The notes under the pieces: model-generated
Database searches by the model: none
What the model was told of the DNA's origin: nothing
The model's input: only the letters and a program-made list of their open reading frames with translations
Part shown: piece after piece, positions 33,560 through 44,029 of the stretch
How positions within the stretch are numbered: the first letter of the stretch is position 1
Layout: each line of letters opens with the position of its first letter
From: Tipula vernalis
Lineage: Eukaryota > Arthropoda > Insecta > Diptera > Tipulidae
NCBI GenBank assembly: GCA_958295665.1
Contig: OY282560.1
Coordinates: 189,878,561-189,942,560, forward strand
Direction of reading: 5' to 3'
Length of the DNA: 64,000 bases
Position numbers and translations under genes: made by a program

Positions 33560-35068
33560 ATGAACAACAAAGAAGAGGCGCCATCCCAGAAAAAGTCAGG
33601 AAAAACACCCCGCTCACCAACAACAAAATCCACCAACCCAAGGGAGCCAACATTATTACGTGAAGATCGTACACGTTCACAACAAAGAACCAACAGTACA
33701 AGCAGTCCAGAAAGCCATCCCAGTAACATAAACCAAGAAGCAATCCGCATAACACAAATACAACACACAGTAGGAAAAGAAACACAAACGAGAACAATCA
33801 CCTACGAGGACAAACAAGTACAGATAAATATAGAACGCACTGAAACACAGAAAATTCATAAAGACACACAAGCTCACCCACCCCAAAAAGCAACAAACAA
33901 AATCAGAACAGCCGATACAAAGAACACACAAAAAATGACCAACGTAAATCTCAAAGAAATCCAACAAAACATCACAAACTTCATACCGGAATTCAACGGA
34001 TCAAACGAGCTAACAAGATTCTTAGGAGCAGCAGATAATGTATATAATCTTCTCGCTAATGACGAAGAAAAGAAAATATTCGGAAAATTAATTAAATTCA
34101 GACTAACAGGCAACGCCTATAGTAGGATATCAAACAGACAAATAGACGACTATCTGACATTAAAAGCGACACTAAATAGTATGTACACGAAGGTATGGAC
34201 ATTAGGAGAATTAGAAAGAAGATTTATTGACATAAGACAGTCATATGGCGAAACCATTAGAGATTTTGGCCACCGCGTAATCGAGGCTCTGGAGAACTAC
34301 AAAAACGGATATAAAACTAAATACGGAATCCCAACAATAGATATAACATACTCGAAACACCTAGACGATACAGCAATACAGGCGTTCAAACGTGGATTAA
34401 ATAACACAATACTAAGAGAGAAGATAGCAACGATAAAAGCAACAAATTTAGACGAAATAATCAACGAAACCGAGAGCACAGAAAGAATGTTAGAGATGAC
34501 AACAGGACTGACTACAAGAATCACAAACAAAAATCAACATAGTAACGAGCAACAAACACAACGCCAAGGGAATAATGTTAGACAAGTCATCTGTAATTAC
34601 TGCCAAAGACCGAACCACACCTACGATGTGTGTAGAACGAGGCTCAACAGCATAAGACCACAGATGAACACATATACAAACGGGAGAAGCATGCAACAGA
34701 TAGAACCCACAAGAAATCTACAACAGTACCAACAGAATAATTTCAGGCAACATGAAAAACCAACACAACAAACCAACCAAAATCCATACAGACAGCCTCC
34801 GTTTAGAACAAATTTCCAGCCAAAGTACTGCAGTCACTGTAAAACAACAACAGGACACACTTTCGATGAATGCCGGAGTAAATTCTTCCCACAAAGAAAC
34901 TACAGCTTTAGTGACCATCCAAGGGACAAACCGATAGCAAACGGAAACAACCTAGCAGACCGATTTAACCAGATGAAGATTAACCCAATATACATGCAAA
35001 CGAAGCAAAATCAAATCCAAAACAGTCAAAACACATCGGAAAACTCCAACGGATCCAACCAGCTGTAG
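33560..35068 (+). CDS. Gag of the 9.85-kb LTR retrotransposon, 502 aa
   Basis: This is the structural protein that forms the virus-like particle and packages the element RNA. The first ~130 residues are polar, rich in Thr, Gln and Lys. The capsid-like part spans about 131-320 (FIPEFNGSNELTRFLGAAD, LGELERRFIDIRQ). Two zinc knuckles follow: CNYCQRPNHTYDVC near residue 347 and CSHCKTTTGHTFDEC near 423. The tail is Gln/Asn-rich. The capsid core and double knuckle resemble Gag of gypsy/mdg1/412-type elements. The first ATG of the frame, 216 bases after the left LTR, is used. The frame overlaps pol by about 85 bases in the -1 frame; no canonical slippery heptamer was obvious in the overlap. Intact. 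Confidence 0.9.
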   Translation: MNNKEEAPSQKKSGKTPRSPTTKSTNPREPTLLREDRTRSQQRTNSTSSPESHPSNINQEAIRITQIQHTVGKETQTRTITYEDKQVQINIERTETQKIHKDTQAHPPQKATNKIRTADTKNTQKMTNVNLKEIQQNITNFIPEFNGSNELTRFLGAADNVYNLLANDEEKKIFGKLIKFRLTGNAYSRISNRQIDDYLTLKATLNSMYTKVWTLGELERRFIDIRQSYGETIRDFGHRVIEALENYKNGYKTKYGIPTIDITYSKHLDDTAIQAFKRGLNNTILREKIATIKATNLDEIINETESTERMLEMTTGLTTRITNKNQHSNEQQTQRQGNNVRQVICNYCQRPNHTYDVCRTRLNSIRPQMNTYTNGRSMQQIEPTRNLQQYQQNNFRQHEKPTQQTNQNPYRQPPFRTNFQPKYCSHCKTTTGHTFDECRSKFFPQRNYSFSDHPRDKPIANGNNLADRFNQMKINPIYMQTKQNQIQNSQNTSENSNGSNQL

Positions 35069-38000
35069 GGGAGCTGCCACAGTTGGATCCAAATAAAAAC
35101 AAAAGAATAACGCAAACCGAACAAGGACATTCTCTCCAAATGGGTAACATTCCAGCAATGTACCTAATTAACGAAAACAATTACTGTACAGAAAACCTCC
35201 AAGATTGCCGTGTCGACCGACTGAAAACAAAAAATTTTCAAGTTGACCGGAGCGACTTGGAACCGACAGACACAGACAGACTTTACAATAATCAAATAAA
35301 AGCCGTTGCCAGCCCAACGCAAAATAATCAAACAAAAGCCGTTGCCAGCCCAACGCAAAATACTCAAATAAAAGCCGTTGCCAGCCCAACGCAAAATAAA
35401 CAAATAAAAGCCGTTGCCAGCTCAACGCAAAAAACAAAAAACGTCGCCAGACCGACGAATCTACGAGAACAATACAAAGGAATAAGCGAAACGGAGGACC
35501 AACAGAAACAACTCAACATAGAAAATGTAATGAATAAGATTTCAAGGACAAAAGCAACTTCAATAAGCGTTATTGTGCTAATCTTGAAAGTATTATCCTT
35601 ACACATGAAGTTGACTAGTTTAGATTGGGGAATAAAAAATTACACAAAAATAAAAAATGCAATTATAAAACTAAAAGCAAAAACTAACGAAATAACGGAG
35701 CACACAATCAAGGAATCAAAAAAACTTATTAGGAGCTTACGCAAAGTAAGAATCAAAAGAAACAAAGAATCATCAAAACAAAAAGAAAGCTTAAACGAAG
35801 GAAACACACTGAAAGAATTATTTTACCCAGAAACAGAAAGAAAACTCACACAAATAAATTTAATGTCGAGATTTAAAACTAATAGCGATACGATTAAACC
35901 GAAAATAAACAACAAATCACCTCATTTATTATTAGATTCAGGAGCCGAAGTATCTTTGCTAAAAAGTGAAATAGTCGCAGGATTGGTAGTCGATGAAACA
36001 GAAATTCTTAAACTGTCAGGAATAGGTAAAGGTGAGGTACGCACAAAAGGGGCTATATCAATAGAAATAGAATTTGAAAATGATTTTAAAATATCCCATA
36101 AAATGCACATAGTATCGAATGATTTTCCAATTAGAGAAGACGGCGTGATAGGTCGTGACTTTTTTGAGAAGCACAAAGCAGACATAAAATATAGCTCAAA
36201 TAGCATACAAATAGGAACAAGACAAATTCCGTTCTCAAACAGAACTGTAAATTCAATAACACTTCCTGCACGGAGTGAAACCATTATAGAAGTAAAAACG
36301 ACAACAAATCAAACATGTATATGCAAGGCATCTGAAATAGAAACGGGGGTATTTATACCACATATGTTAGTACAACCCATGAATAATAAGGTAAAAATTC
36401 TAGTAGCAAATACCTTAAACCAAAATACCCAGTTACATAATATACAACCAATATTTGAACCATGGCAACCAAACCAACAATCTCAAATAGATACAGACCC
36501 GATAGCAATAGATGAAGACAGAGAAGAGCGGATAATAAAAACAATTACTGAGAACTTAGACGCAACTAATAACCCAGAAGAAAACTTAAGTGTACTAATG
36601 TTATGCATAGAATATCAAGACATTTTTTACTTAGAAGGTGATAAATTAACAAGTATAAAAGGCGTACAGCACGAAATTAACTTATTTACAGACTCGAAAC
36701 CAGTACACGTACAAAGGTATAGACTTCCACAAAATCACAAAGATGAAATAAATAGACAAGTTCAAGAAATGTTAGACAGTGACAGAATTAAACCAAGCAT
36801 TAGTCCATTTAACAGCCCATTATTGGCTGTTCCCAAGAAACCAGATAAAGACGGCAAACCAAAATGGCGAGTCGTCGTCGACTTCAGAAAATTAAATGAG
36901 ATCACAATTGGTGACTCGTTTCCATTACCGAATATAAACGATATTCTCGATCAACTTGGGCACGCCCAATATTTCTCAACCCTTGATATGGCAAGTGGAT
37001 ATCATCAAATAGAGATGAGTCCAAAGGATTCTCATAAAACTGCTTTCAGTACCGACTACGGGCATTTCGAATTCACCCGTATGCCATTCGGTTTAAAGAA
37101 TTCACAAGCAACATTCCAAAGGGCTATAAACAATATTCTACGAGGTTTTCAAGGCGTAAGAGGTTTCATCTATCTCGATGATGTGATAGTTTACGGAAAA
37201 AATTTAAAAGATCACAACGCAAAATTGTTAGAAGTATTTGATATATGCCGGAAAAGTAATTTAAAATTACAGAGTACTAAGTGCCAATTTCTGAAAAAAG
37301 AAATTACATTTTTGGGACATTTAATTACACCCGAAGGAATAAAACCCAACCCAAACACTGTACAAGCTGTACAAGATTTCCCACAACCCAAAAACGTGCG
37401 AGAAACACAATCATTTTTAGGTCTTGCAAATTATTATCGAAGATTTATTCCAAATTTCTCACTGATCGCCGAACCATTAGTAAAACTGACCAGAAAAGGT
37501 ACAGATTTTGTATTTTCAGAAGATTGCCAGAATGCAATGAAAACGTTAAAACTCAAATTGACAAACCAGCCAATATTAAAATATCCCGACATGACGAGAC
37601 CATTTGTCATTACAACCGACGCCAGTGATTATAGTTTAGGCGCTGTTTTATCACAAGTATACCCGAACGGTGAATTTCCAATAGCTTACGCAAGTAGAGC
37701 ATTAGGAAAATCCGAAAAAAATTACTCTACAATAGAGAAGGAGATGTTAGCTATCTATTGGGCAGTTAACAATTTCCGACCCTACCTTTACGGTAAAAAA
37801 TTCACAGTAATCACAGATCACAAACCACTCACAGGCAACATGACGAAAATCCCAAACCGTATACTAAAGTGGAATTTAAAATTGTCAGAATATAATTTCG
37901 AGATATTACATAAATCCGGCAAGTTGAACACTAATGCTGATGCTCTTAGCCGAATTAAGCATAATAAAGTACTAGCGATGACAAGACAGCAAACCAAAAC

Positions 38001-39180
38001 GGCCGCGGAAAAAGACAAAGAAACAGGAAATACTCAGAACATAGACAAACAAACTACACATCAGACAGAAACGAGAAGTACCAAGCAAATGGACATTGAA
38101 AATAAACTAACCACACCTAAAGTAGAGACAGTACTAGACCACAGGAAAAGACAACAGATCTTAGACGAATACCATAACTTACCATTAGGAGGCCACGCAG
38201 GGACATGGAGAACCTACAAGAGAATAAAACTACTGTACTATTGGCCGAATATGTTGACAGATATTAATCGATTTATAAGAAAATGCCACTTATGCAAGAA
38301 AAATAAAAATCACAAGAGAACTAAAATGCCACTTCAGATTACAAGCACTTCTGAATATCCATTCCAAAGGGTAGCATTTGACATTGTAGGACCACTGCCA
38401 ACGACAGAAGCCGGAAATAATTATATCCTCACATTTCAAGACGACCTTTCAAAATTTTCAGGGGCAATCCCTATCCCAAACCAAAACGCAAATACAGTAG
38501 CAAAAGCGCTTTGCGAAAATTTCATCACAAAGTACGGCATCCCGGAAAAAATCCTCACCGACCAAGGTAGCAACTTCATGAGCAGGAGTTTCGAGGAAGT
38601 ATGTAAGATACTTAAACTCAAACATCTAAACACGACAGCGTACCATCCCGAAACAAATGGGGCATTGGAAAAATCACATAACACATTAAAGGAATATCTC
38701 AGATCCTTCACGGATACGGACAGAAACAACTGGGATGAAATGTGTCACTACGCAATATTTGTCTATAATACAACCCCACACTGCGCTACCCAGTATACAC
38801 CCCATGAATTAGTTTATGGTAAAAACGCTCTAATACCAACCGCAGTACGCAAAGACCCAGAACCCATATATAGCTATGACGACTACGCATCTGAATTGAA
38901 AGGAAGACTTAGACTAGCACACGCAATAGCCAGACAAAAATTAATACAGAAAAAACATATTACAAAAGCCTCGTATGACAGAAACGCAACCTACATAAAT
39001 ATACAAGAAAACGACTTAGTATGGTTAAGAAATGACATGAGGAAAAATAAACAAGACCCGTTATGGCTAGGACCATACAGAGTGGTGAGCCGCAACTCAG
39101 AGACAAATACAACAATACAGATGAACAGAAGAAAAATAAGAGTACACAATAATAGACTCATTAAACACATGACGGATTAA
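34984..39180 (+). CDS. Pol of the 9.85-kb LTR retrotransposon: protease, RT, RNase H, integrase
   Basis: The frame is open from 34984, overlapping gag in the -1 frame. Numbering below is from codon 35083, which is TTG and not a start, so production by -1 frameshift is inferred. Residues about 67-118 contain four copies of a 12-residue unit (KAVASPTQN core). Protease has D285 in LLLDSGAEVSLL. RT has VDFRKLN (about 598), FSTLDMASGYHQIEM, MPFGLKNSQATFQ and catalytic YLDD (D699, D700). RNase H has D846 in TTDASD, an IEKEMLA segment and D912 in ITDHKPL. Integrase has an HHCC zinc domain (GGHAG... CHLCKKNK) and the catalytic triad D1100, D1160 and E1196 with D,D35E spacing. All residues needed for activity are visible and there are no stops. 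About 250 residues before the protease, partly hydrophobic, have no known domain. Confidence 0.92.
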   Translation, partial: PNIHANEAKSNPKQSKHIGKLQRIQPAVGELPQLDPNKNKRITQTEQGHSLQMGNIPAMYLINENNYCTENLQDCRVDRLKTKNFQVDRSDLEPTDTDRLYNNQIKAVASPTQNNQTKAVASPTQNTQIKAVASPTQNKQIKAVASSTQKTKNVARPTNLREQYKGISETEDQQKQLNIENVMNKISRTKATSISVIVLILKVLSLHMKLTSLDWGIKNYTKIKNAIIKLKAKTNEITEHTIKESKKLIRSLRKVRIKRNKESSKQKESLNEGNTLKELFYPETERKLTQINLMSRFKTNSDTIKPKINNKSPHLLLDSGAEVSLLKSEIVAGLVVDETEILKLSGIGKGEVRTKGAISIEIEFENDFKISHKMHIVSNDFPIREDGVIGRDFFEKHKADIKYSSNSIQIGTRQIPFSNRTVNSITLPARSETIIEVKTTTNQTCICKASEIETGVFIPHMLVQPMNNKVKILVANTLNQNTQLHNIQPIFEPWQPNQQSQIDTDPIAIDEDREERIIKTITENLDATNNPEENLSVLMLCIEYQDIFYLEGDKLTSIKGVQHEINLFTDSKPVHVQRYRLPQNHKDEINRQVQEMLDSDRIKPSISPFNSPLLAVPKKPDKDGKPKWRVVVDFRKLNEITIGDSFPLPNINDILDQLGHAQYFSTLDMASGYHQIEMSPKDSHKTAFSTDYGHFEFTRMPFGLKNSQATFQRAINNILRGFQGVRGFIYLDDVIVYGKNLKDHNAKLLEVFDICRKSNLKLQSTKCQFLKKEITFLGHLITPEGIKPNPNTVQAVQDFPQPKNVRETQSFLGLANYYRRFIPNFSLIAEPLVKLTRKGTDFVFSEDCQNAMKTLKLKLTNQPILKYPDMTRPFVITTDASDYSLGAVLSQVYPNGEFPIAYASRALGKSEKNYSTIEKEMLAIYWAVNNFRPYLYGKKFTVITDHKPLTGNMTKIPNRILKWNLKLSEYNFEILHKSGKLNTNADALSRIKHNKVLAMTRQQTKTAAEKDKETGNTQNIDKQTTHQTETRSTKQMDIENKLTTPKVETVLDHRKRQQILDEYHNLPLGGHAGTWRTYKRIKLLYYWPNMLTDINRFIRKCHLCKKNKNHKRTKMPLQITSTSEYPFQRVAFDIVGPLPTTEAGNNYILTFQDDLSKFSGAIPIPNQNANTVAKALCENFITKYGIPEKILTDQGSNFMSRSFEEVCKILKLKHLNTTAYHPETNGALEKSHNTLKEYLRSFTDTDRNNWDEMCHYAIFVYNTTPHCATQYTPHELVYGKNALIPTAVRKDPEPIYSYDDYASELKGRLRLAHAIARQKLIQKKHITKASYDRNATYINIQENDLVWLRNDMRKNKQDPLWLGPYRVVSRNSETNTTIQMNRRKIRVHNNRLIKHMTD
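35290..35445 (+). repeat. In-frame 36-bp tandem repeat in pol, about four units
   Basis: AAAGCCGTTGCCAGCCCAAC occurs four times at 36-bp spacing (third base changes in the last unit), adding a repeated 12-residue linker upstream of the protease. A weaker fifth unit (AACGTCGCCAGACCGACG) follows. Confidence 0.9.
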
Positions 39181-39383
39181 GAAAAAACACAGTAGCAGGA
39201 GTTTCAATTTTATTGTTAGCCATAGCAGCATATATAATAATAAGAAAATGCAGGAGTATAGAACCAAACAAATTAGTAATTAGAACGAGTAATCCATCAT
39301 TATGCTTGAGTAAAGAAGTAGTAAACACAGTAGAACCACAAGCGAACGCGACACGAGAAATTAACGGGATAAGAATAATATAA
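39165..39383 (+). pseudogene. Possible env C-terminal (membrane-anchor) remnant
   Basis: A 72-codon open stretch without an ATG overlaps the end of pol. It encodes one strongly hydrophobic segment (about 39192-39248) followed by a basic residue cluster and a polar tail. This is the arrangement of the membrane anchor and cytoplasmic tail of gypsy-type envelope proteins, which lie in the same genomic position. No surface-protein part, signal peptide or furin site exists in the window. If the reading is right, env was almost wholly lost; the similarity could also be chance. Confidence 0.3.
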
Positions 39384-41053
39384 CTAAAAGTGAAAACTTT
39401 TTCCCTCATGTAAAATTTAACAAACATGAAGGAACAAGGAAACTAGTTAGAAATTAACAAAATCAAACATTACTAACAAAAGTAGAATAGAAACATTATT
39501 TACATTTAATAACAAAAAAAAAAAAAAACAGAAACCAATTATTACAAAGCTACAGCAAAAATTTAAAACAAATTAAATAATTTTTAACGAATTTAAGACA
39601 ATTATCAAAAAACATAAACACATAAATTGCCGAGATAAAATATAAAAAGAAATTTTTTGAAAAATATACATAAATACAACAAAAACAAGCAAAAATTTCT
39701 TTTTATTTTTTTTATTTTTCTACCAAATAAAACAAAATTACACTAACCAACACTTTCATTTATTTTTCAAAAAAAAAAGGAGAAAAAAGAATTAAACATA
39801 AATAAAGTAAATTTAATTTAGAATTAATAAATTTAGATGAAAATTTTTTTTAGTAAAATCAAGAACATATTTTGTATTGTAGTAAGATAACATGAATACA
39901 ACATTCACAATAAGTACATAAGGAACGTAAAAAGTATACAATAAAAACGCAACAACAACAACAAACATTAAAACAACAACAATTACAACATATGAATTAA
40001 AACCATAAGTAAAACGCATAACAAACAAAATTTTCTTTGCATATATAAAAATAAAATTTTACTCATAAGAAAACGATAACAATTAACAAGGTCAAGTTCA
40101 AGTAATATTTTTGTAAAATTCTACAATAAAGTATCACATTACAAAATAAAATTTTATTGCTATTCAATGTAATACTTTATATGAATTAACGTAGGTCAGT
40201 TAATAAAATGAATTATGTAATATAAGAAAATGGTATTAAGTAAATTAGAGGCAGTTGAACTAAAAACGACACCCTGAAGAACAAACAACCAACTAAAAAT
40301 GACACCATGAAGAACCAAAGAAGACAATAGAAGTAGATACCACAAAATGATCAACACAAAAAATGAAAAGATTTTGGATCAAAAGTTTTAAAAGTTTTAC
40401 CACACAGCAAGAAGAAGGAAGAATACCACAACAAGCAAAATACACATATGGCAAGGTCACTAAAAGTAGTCTACAAACCCAACCATTTGAATATGGCACC
40501 GGGAATACAACATAAACCACAATACAAGTAACAACATAGACCCAAATAATCACAAGCAGCAGTTAAGGTCAGATTACAATAGGAACAAAAACCCATGTAA
40601 TAACCACATACAATGATGCAGTCAAAACATTGAATAGAAATAACAAAAACTAATTCAATGATGACCAGATGTCAACCCCACTGTTTATGAGAATGCAGCA
40701 ACTAAATGAGGTCAATAACACAATAAAAGAAACCCCATACAACCGGTAGAACGTAGAACGTATGAGACCAGCAGTAATGAACATTTCCGAGCAGAACAAC
40801 AAGGAGAACCAGCCGAAAATATGTAGTAAAACTAAACAAAAACTTTTATCAATCCAAGTATCTGAGTAATTTCAACAGAAAAACAACCACGACAGACAAC
40901 AAATTCCAGGATGGAGCAAGGAAGACAAATATTTAGTTCAAAAATTAGACATATAAGACAAATTGTAATCACAAATAGCTATAATCATATACATATATAC
41001 ATATACAATTTTTTTTTCCTTCAGAAAAAAAAATCTTCCGAAAAGGGGAGGTA
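39384..41053. other. Non-coding 3' region of the LTR element
   Basis: About 1.7 kb of A-rich sequence between pol and the right LTR without any long open frame. It occupies the place of env in env-bearing gypsy elements. The last bases (AAAAGGGGAGG at 41041-41051) form the polypurine tract that primes plus-strand synthesis. Confidence 0.7.
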
Positions 41054-42123
41054 TGTTGTGAAACAACATCTCCACTTTGTTGTGAAACAACATCTCCACT
41101 TTGTTGTGAAACAACATCTCCACTTGCTTCATGATAATAAAGTAAATAGCACATCAAGATAGTATAGTATATCGTGATACTATACCGAAACATTATAGAA
41201 ACAGACAGGAAATACAATCATTGACTTACATGAACATAAATTATCATATAAAAGTGTCATAACGCGTAAAATTGAGAATTAAAATCGTAACAGGTCTAAA
41301 TAAATAAAAAATATTAATTTATGACCTAGAAAGAAAATCAAAGAACTAAAAACCGAAATTCATGTAAAATAATTAGTTACATGAACACATGTTAAATAAA
41401 AGAAAATGCGAAACAAGTAATATGAGTGACACAAATAAAATAACCCAAAATTATTACAAAATTATGAAATGCAGCGTATCAATATATTTAAATTCCAGGA
41501 AAATGAAAATTCGGCAAAATCAATGTGAATCGATATTATATATTTTGTTGGTGTAAACATATAGTACCATATATGTTGTTGTTGTAATCGTTAAATAAAA
41601 ATTTAGTATATAAGAACTCAAAATTTAGTTGTAAGATTATTATTGTAAAAGTTCTGTAACAGTCAACGTTAATATCGTAAAAGTGAAATCAACACAGAAA
41701 TAAAGTTCGAACAAAAAAATATATACAAAGGAGTTTATATACATAAAGGAAAAGGGAATCTCTACAAAATAGGTAAATATAAAACCCACCAACCTACTAA
41801 CCACAAGGCAACACGAGTAAACATTAAGTTACGGGCTAACTCTACAAGAGAGTTGGATCAAAGGGGCATTACTGCTCAGAAGATCCATCTAACCACGCCT
41901 TATGTTACTCGCTCACTTCTCTAACTAACACAATAAAAATTCTCAAGGCTTATATATATATCACTTGGGTCATAGCCCCCACCCGCGGCAAGCGCCAGGT
42001 GATTATATCCATAAGATTATAACAAATACAAATATATAACCGATAAGATTATAACAAATTGCAAATATATAACCGAAAAGATTATAACAAATTACAAATA
42101 TATAACCTTAAAAAGTTATAACA
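41054..42123 (+). repeat. Right (3') LTR
   Basis: Nearly identical to the left LTR, including the three 24-bp units at its start and three ~33-bp units near its end. Differences seen by eye: one base in the third 24-bp unit, A/G within the second 33-bp unit, and TTTT/TAAAA in the last 15 bases. Confidence 0.93.
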
Positions 42124-42406
42124 CCACGTCGAGCCAATTCATCGGCGTTTATATTCCCTGTACTTATGAAATGTCCTGGCACCCATAAAAAGTGGATGTT
42201 GAACTGATCTGCCATCTCATTAAGAGATGAAAGAGAGTTCTGGACTACTTTCGACGTGAGGAGGTGTGATTGAAGCGCTTTAATGGCAGCCTGACTGTTC
42301 GTATATATGCGAATAACACAAACTGATATTACATTATACCTCAACCAGTCTACGATTTCCTTTATGGCAGTTACTTCAGCTTGAAAAATGCTACTATTTG
42401 TTTTAT
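42124..42406 (-). pseudogene. LOA/Bilbo-like RNase H fragment (5' half of the split copy)
   Basis: On the minus strand, SSIFQAEVTAIKEIVDWL, then IYTNSQAAIKALQSH, and FLWVPGHFISTGNINADELA give the order of a retroelement RNase H: Glu in QAE, Asp replaced by Asn in TNSQ, His and Asp in the last motif. Reading continues into 32274-31708 once the LTR element is removed. Upstream (above 42406) it is cut off at the edge of the CsRn1-like LTR. Confidence 0.8.
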
Positions 42407-42530
42407 TGTAAAATTAATCAGTGCGAAATAATTTTACGTTGAAAATACTTCCAAACCTCCGTTATCATCGTACAGTGGATAATAATGGGGCCTGAATAAA
42501 TATATGTTGAGCCCACAAAAGTACCCACAT

Positions 42531-42548
42531 TGGCGACCCCAACATGAT
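42531..42548 (+). promoter_or_regulatory. tRNA-Trp-like primer-binding site
   Basis: TGGCGACCCCAACATGAT follows the left LTR after one base and differs at few positions from the complement of the 3' end of animal tRNA-Trp. Confidence 0.55.
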
Positions 42549-42959
42549 CAAAATACCGACGTGATTAAATTCACATTTCAAAAATAAAAATTTTCAGCCA
42601 CACGAATACACACGTGCATAACATAACCTCAAACGTGGGGCATGTGTATAAATTGGATCTCGGTAAAACGTTGCAATTCGACGGAGCACATTCTCAGCAC
42701 AATTTATACTGCCGGAAAATATAATCGGCTTAAATTTTATACTCAACGGGAATAAAACAGTACTAAGAGGGTACTACAAACGACAAACACAACCACCGGG
42801 CGCCAAGGGTAAGTGAACTTTTGTTGTTTGTTTTATTTGACGGCGTTCGACCATACCATTGTTATCGTTAATATGTAAATACCAAATTTTATTTTCCTAT
42901 CACGTTTTAATTATTTCTATCGGCGTGTTTCACAATGAGTGACAGTGAGAATTAAACCT

Positions 42960-43960
42960 ATTGTATTAGAGGCGAAGCCCACGATGATTAGAATGACCCA
43001 AGTGTACAAAGTATCGGTAAAATACGCACCACTCAATCGTGACGATCCAGAAATCTGGTTCACATAGTTGGAAGCACAGTTCGGAATTGGTGGCATTGCG
43101 GTCGATGTTACCAAATATGGGCGATCAAATCGTCGCGTTTACCGAGGTTAACAAGTATCAAATCTTAAAAAAATAATTATCGAACGTTTATGCAAGTTGG
43201 CGAAAATCAAACTTCATCGATTACTGTCCGGACTGCAACTGGGCGACAAAAAAACCATTACAGCTTTTACGAGAGATGGTATGGTTTTCTCTCAACCAAT
43301 AGTGCGTTCGTTTGTGGTGAATTAACAGAAGTGATTTGGCCGTTCGTTTGGTATACTTCACTTCTGTTAAAAATATTGAGCTACTAATTTATCTGAATAA
43401 TAATTTTGCTTGGGTAGGTAATTCAGATAATTGTTTTTATTGTTTTTTGACATTATTATTAGACATGACATTGACATTATATTTTAGAGAATTTTGTAAT
43501 ATGTATGATACACAAAAATAATTGATCCAAGAAAATGGTCGATTAACTTTAAATTTCAATTATTTTATAACACAAGCCAATTACTTCTTAACAATTTGAC
43601 ATTTATCTTAATTGTAGCAAACGAACGACCAATTCACTTCAGTAGCTTAATTATCTGAATATTAACTCAATTATCGGAATAGTAACTCAATATCAATTCA
43701 GTTAATTCACCACAAAAGAACGTGCTTCAAGTAACCGAGCCAGTATTTCGAAATTTATGGCTACAGCGACGCCTAACACACTCACAGGAAATCTTAATTC
43801 GTCCTATTTTCTCCAACTTCCCTCGTCAACGCAATAGTTCACGTTCAAAGGAACAGGTCGCGAAATACCCAAATTGCTGGTACCATCATCCCACCATTAA
43901 TAAGGTATCCAAGCCAGGAAATGCATAAAGCCACGCCAATTTAACGAAACCAGCCCGGAA
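42960..43960 (+). pseudogene. CsRn1-like Gag fragments, split by a MITE
   Basis: The stretch has KVSVKYAPLNRDDPEIWF and LEAQFGIGGIAVDVTKYG before the insertion and TEPVFRNLWLQRRLTHSQEI directly after it (43735-43795). In CsRn1/Kabuki Gag the corresponding blocks are the 'WF..LE.QF...I..D..K' motif and the 'LWLQRLP..VQ.IL' motif. Stops and frame changes occur in both halves. Confidence 0.65.
43306..43721. mobile_element. 416-bp MITE in the CsRn1-like gag, GTGC duplication
   Basis: Ends are GTTCGTTTGTGGTGAATTAA and its inverted counterpart (TTAATTCACCACAAAAGAAC). GTGC occurs just outside both ends (43302-43305 and 43722-43725). Removing it rejoins two parts of the Gag motif order. Inside the left end is a further hairpin, TAACAGAAGTGA/TCACTTCTGTTA. 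No coding capacity; the superfamily is not clear from a 4-bp duplication. Confidence 0.8.
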
Positions 43961-44029
43961 TCAATCAATCCAGAAAAAAGTAGGTACCTCACTTCATGCG
44001 GCAAGTGATGGTAGCCAGAATTCAAAAAG

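Larger units (their letters stand above)
32275..42123 (+). mobile_element. Complete gypsy/mdg1-type LTR retrotransposon, 9,849 bp
   Basis: LTRs of 1,069 and 1,070 bp (TGTTGTG...TATAACA) flank gag and pol, with CCAC duplicated on both sides. A TGG-starting primer-binding-like site lies 2 bases after the left LTR and a purine tract (AAAAGGGGAGGT) just before the right LTR. I noticed only about three differing places between the LTRs, so the insertion is recent. gag and pol are open from end to end. No full env frame exists between pol and the right LTR. It inserted into a minus-strand LOA-like element. Confidence 0.93.

Noticed and set aside
33466..35180. Several long hydrophobic minus-strand frames
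   Set aside because: They are antisense to intact gag/pol; the bias comes from A-rich sense codons read as T-rich.
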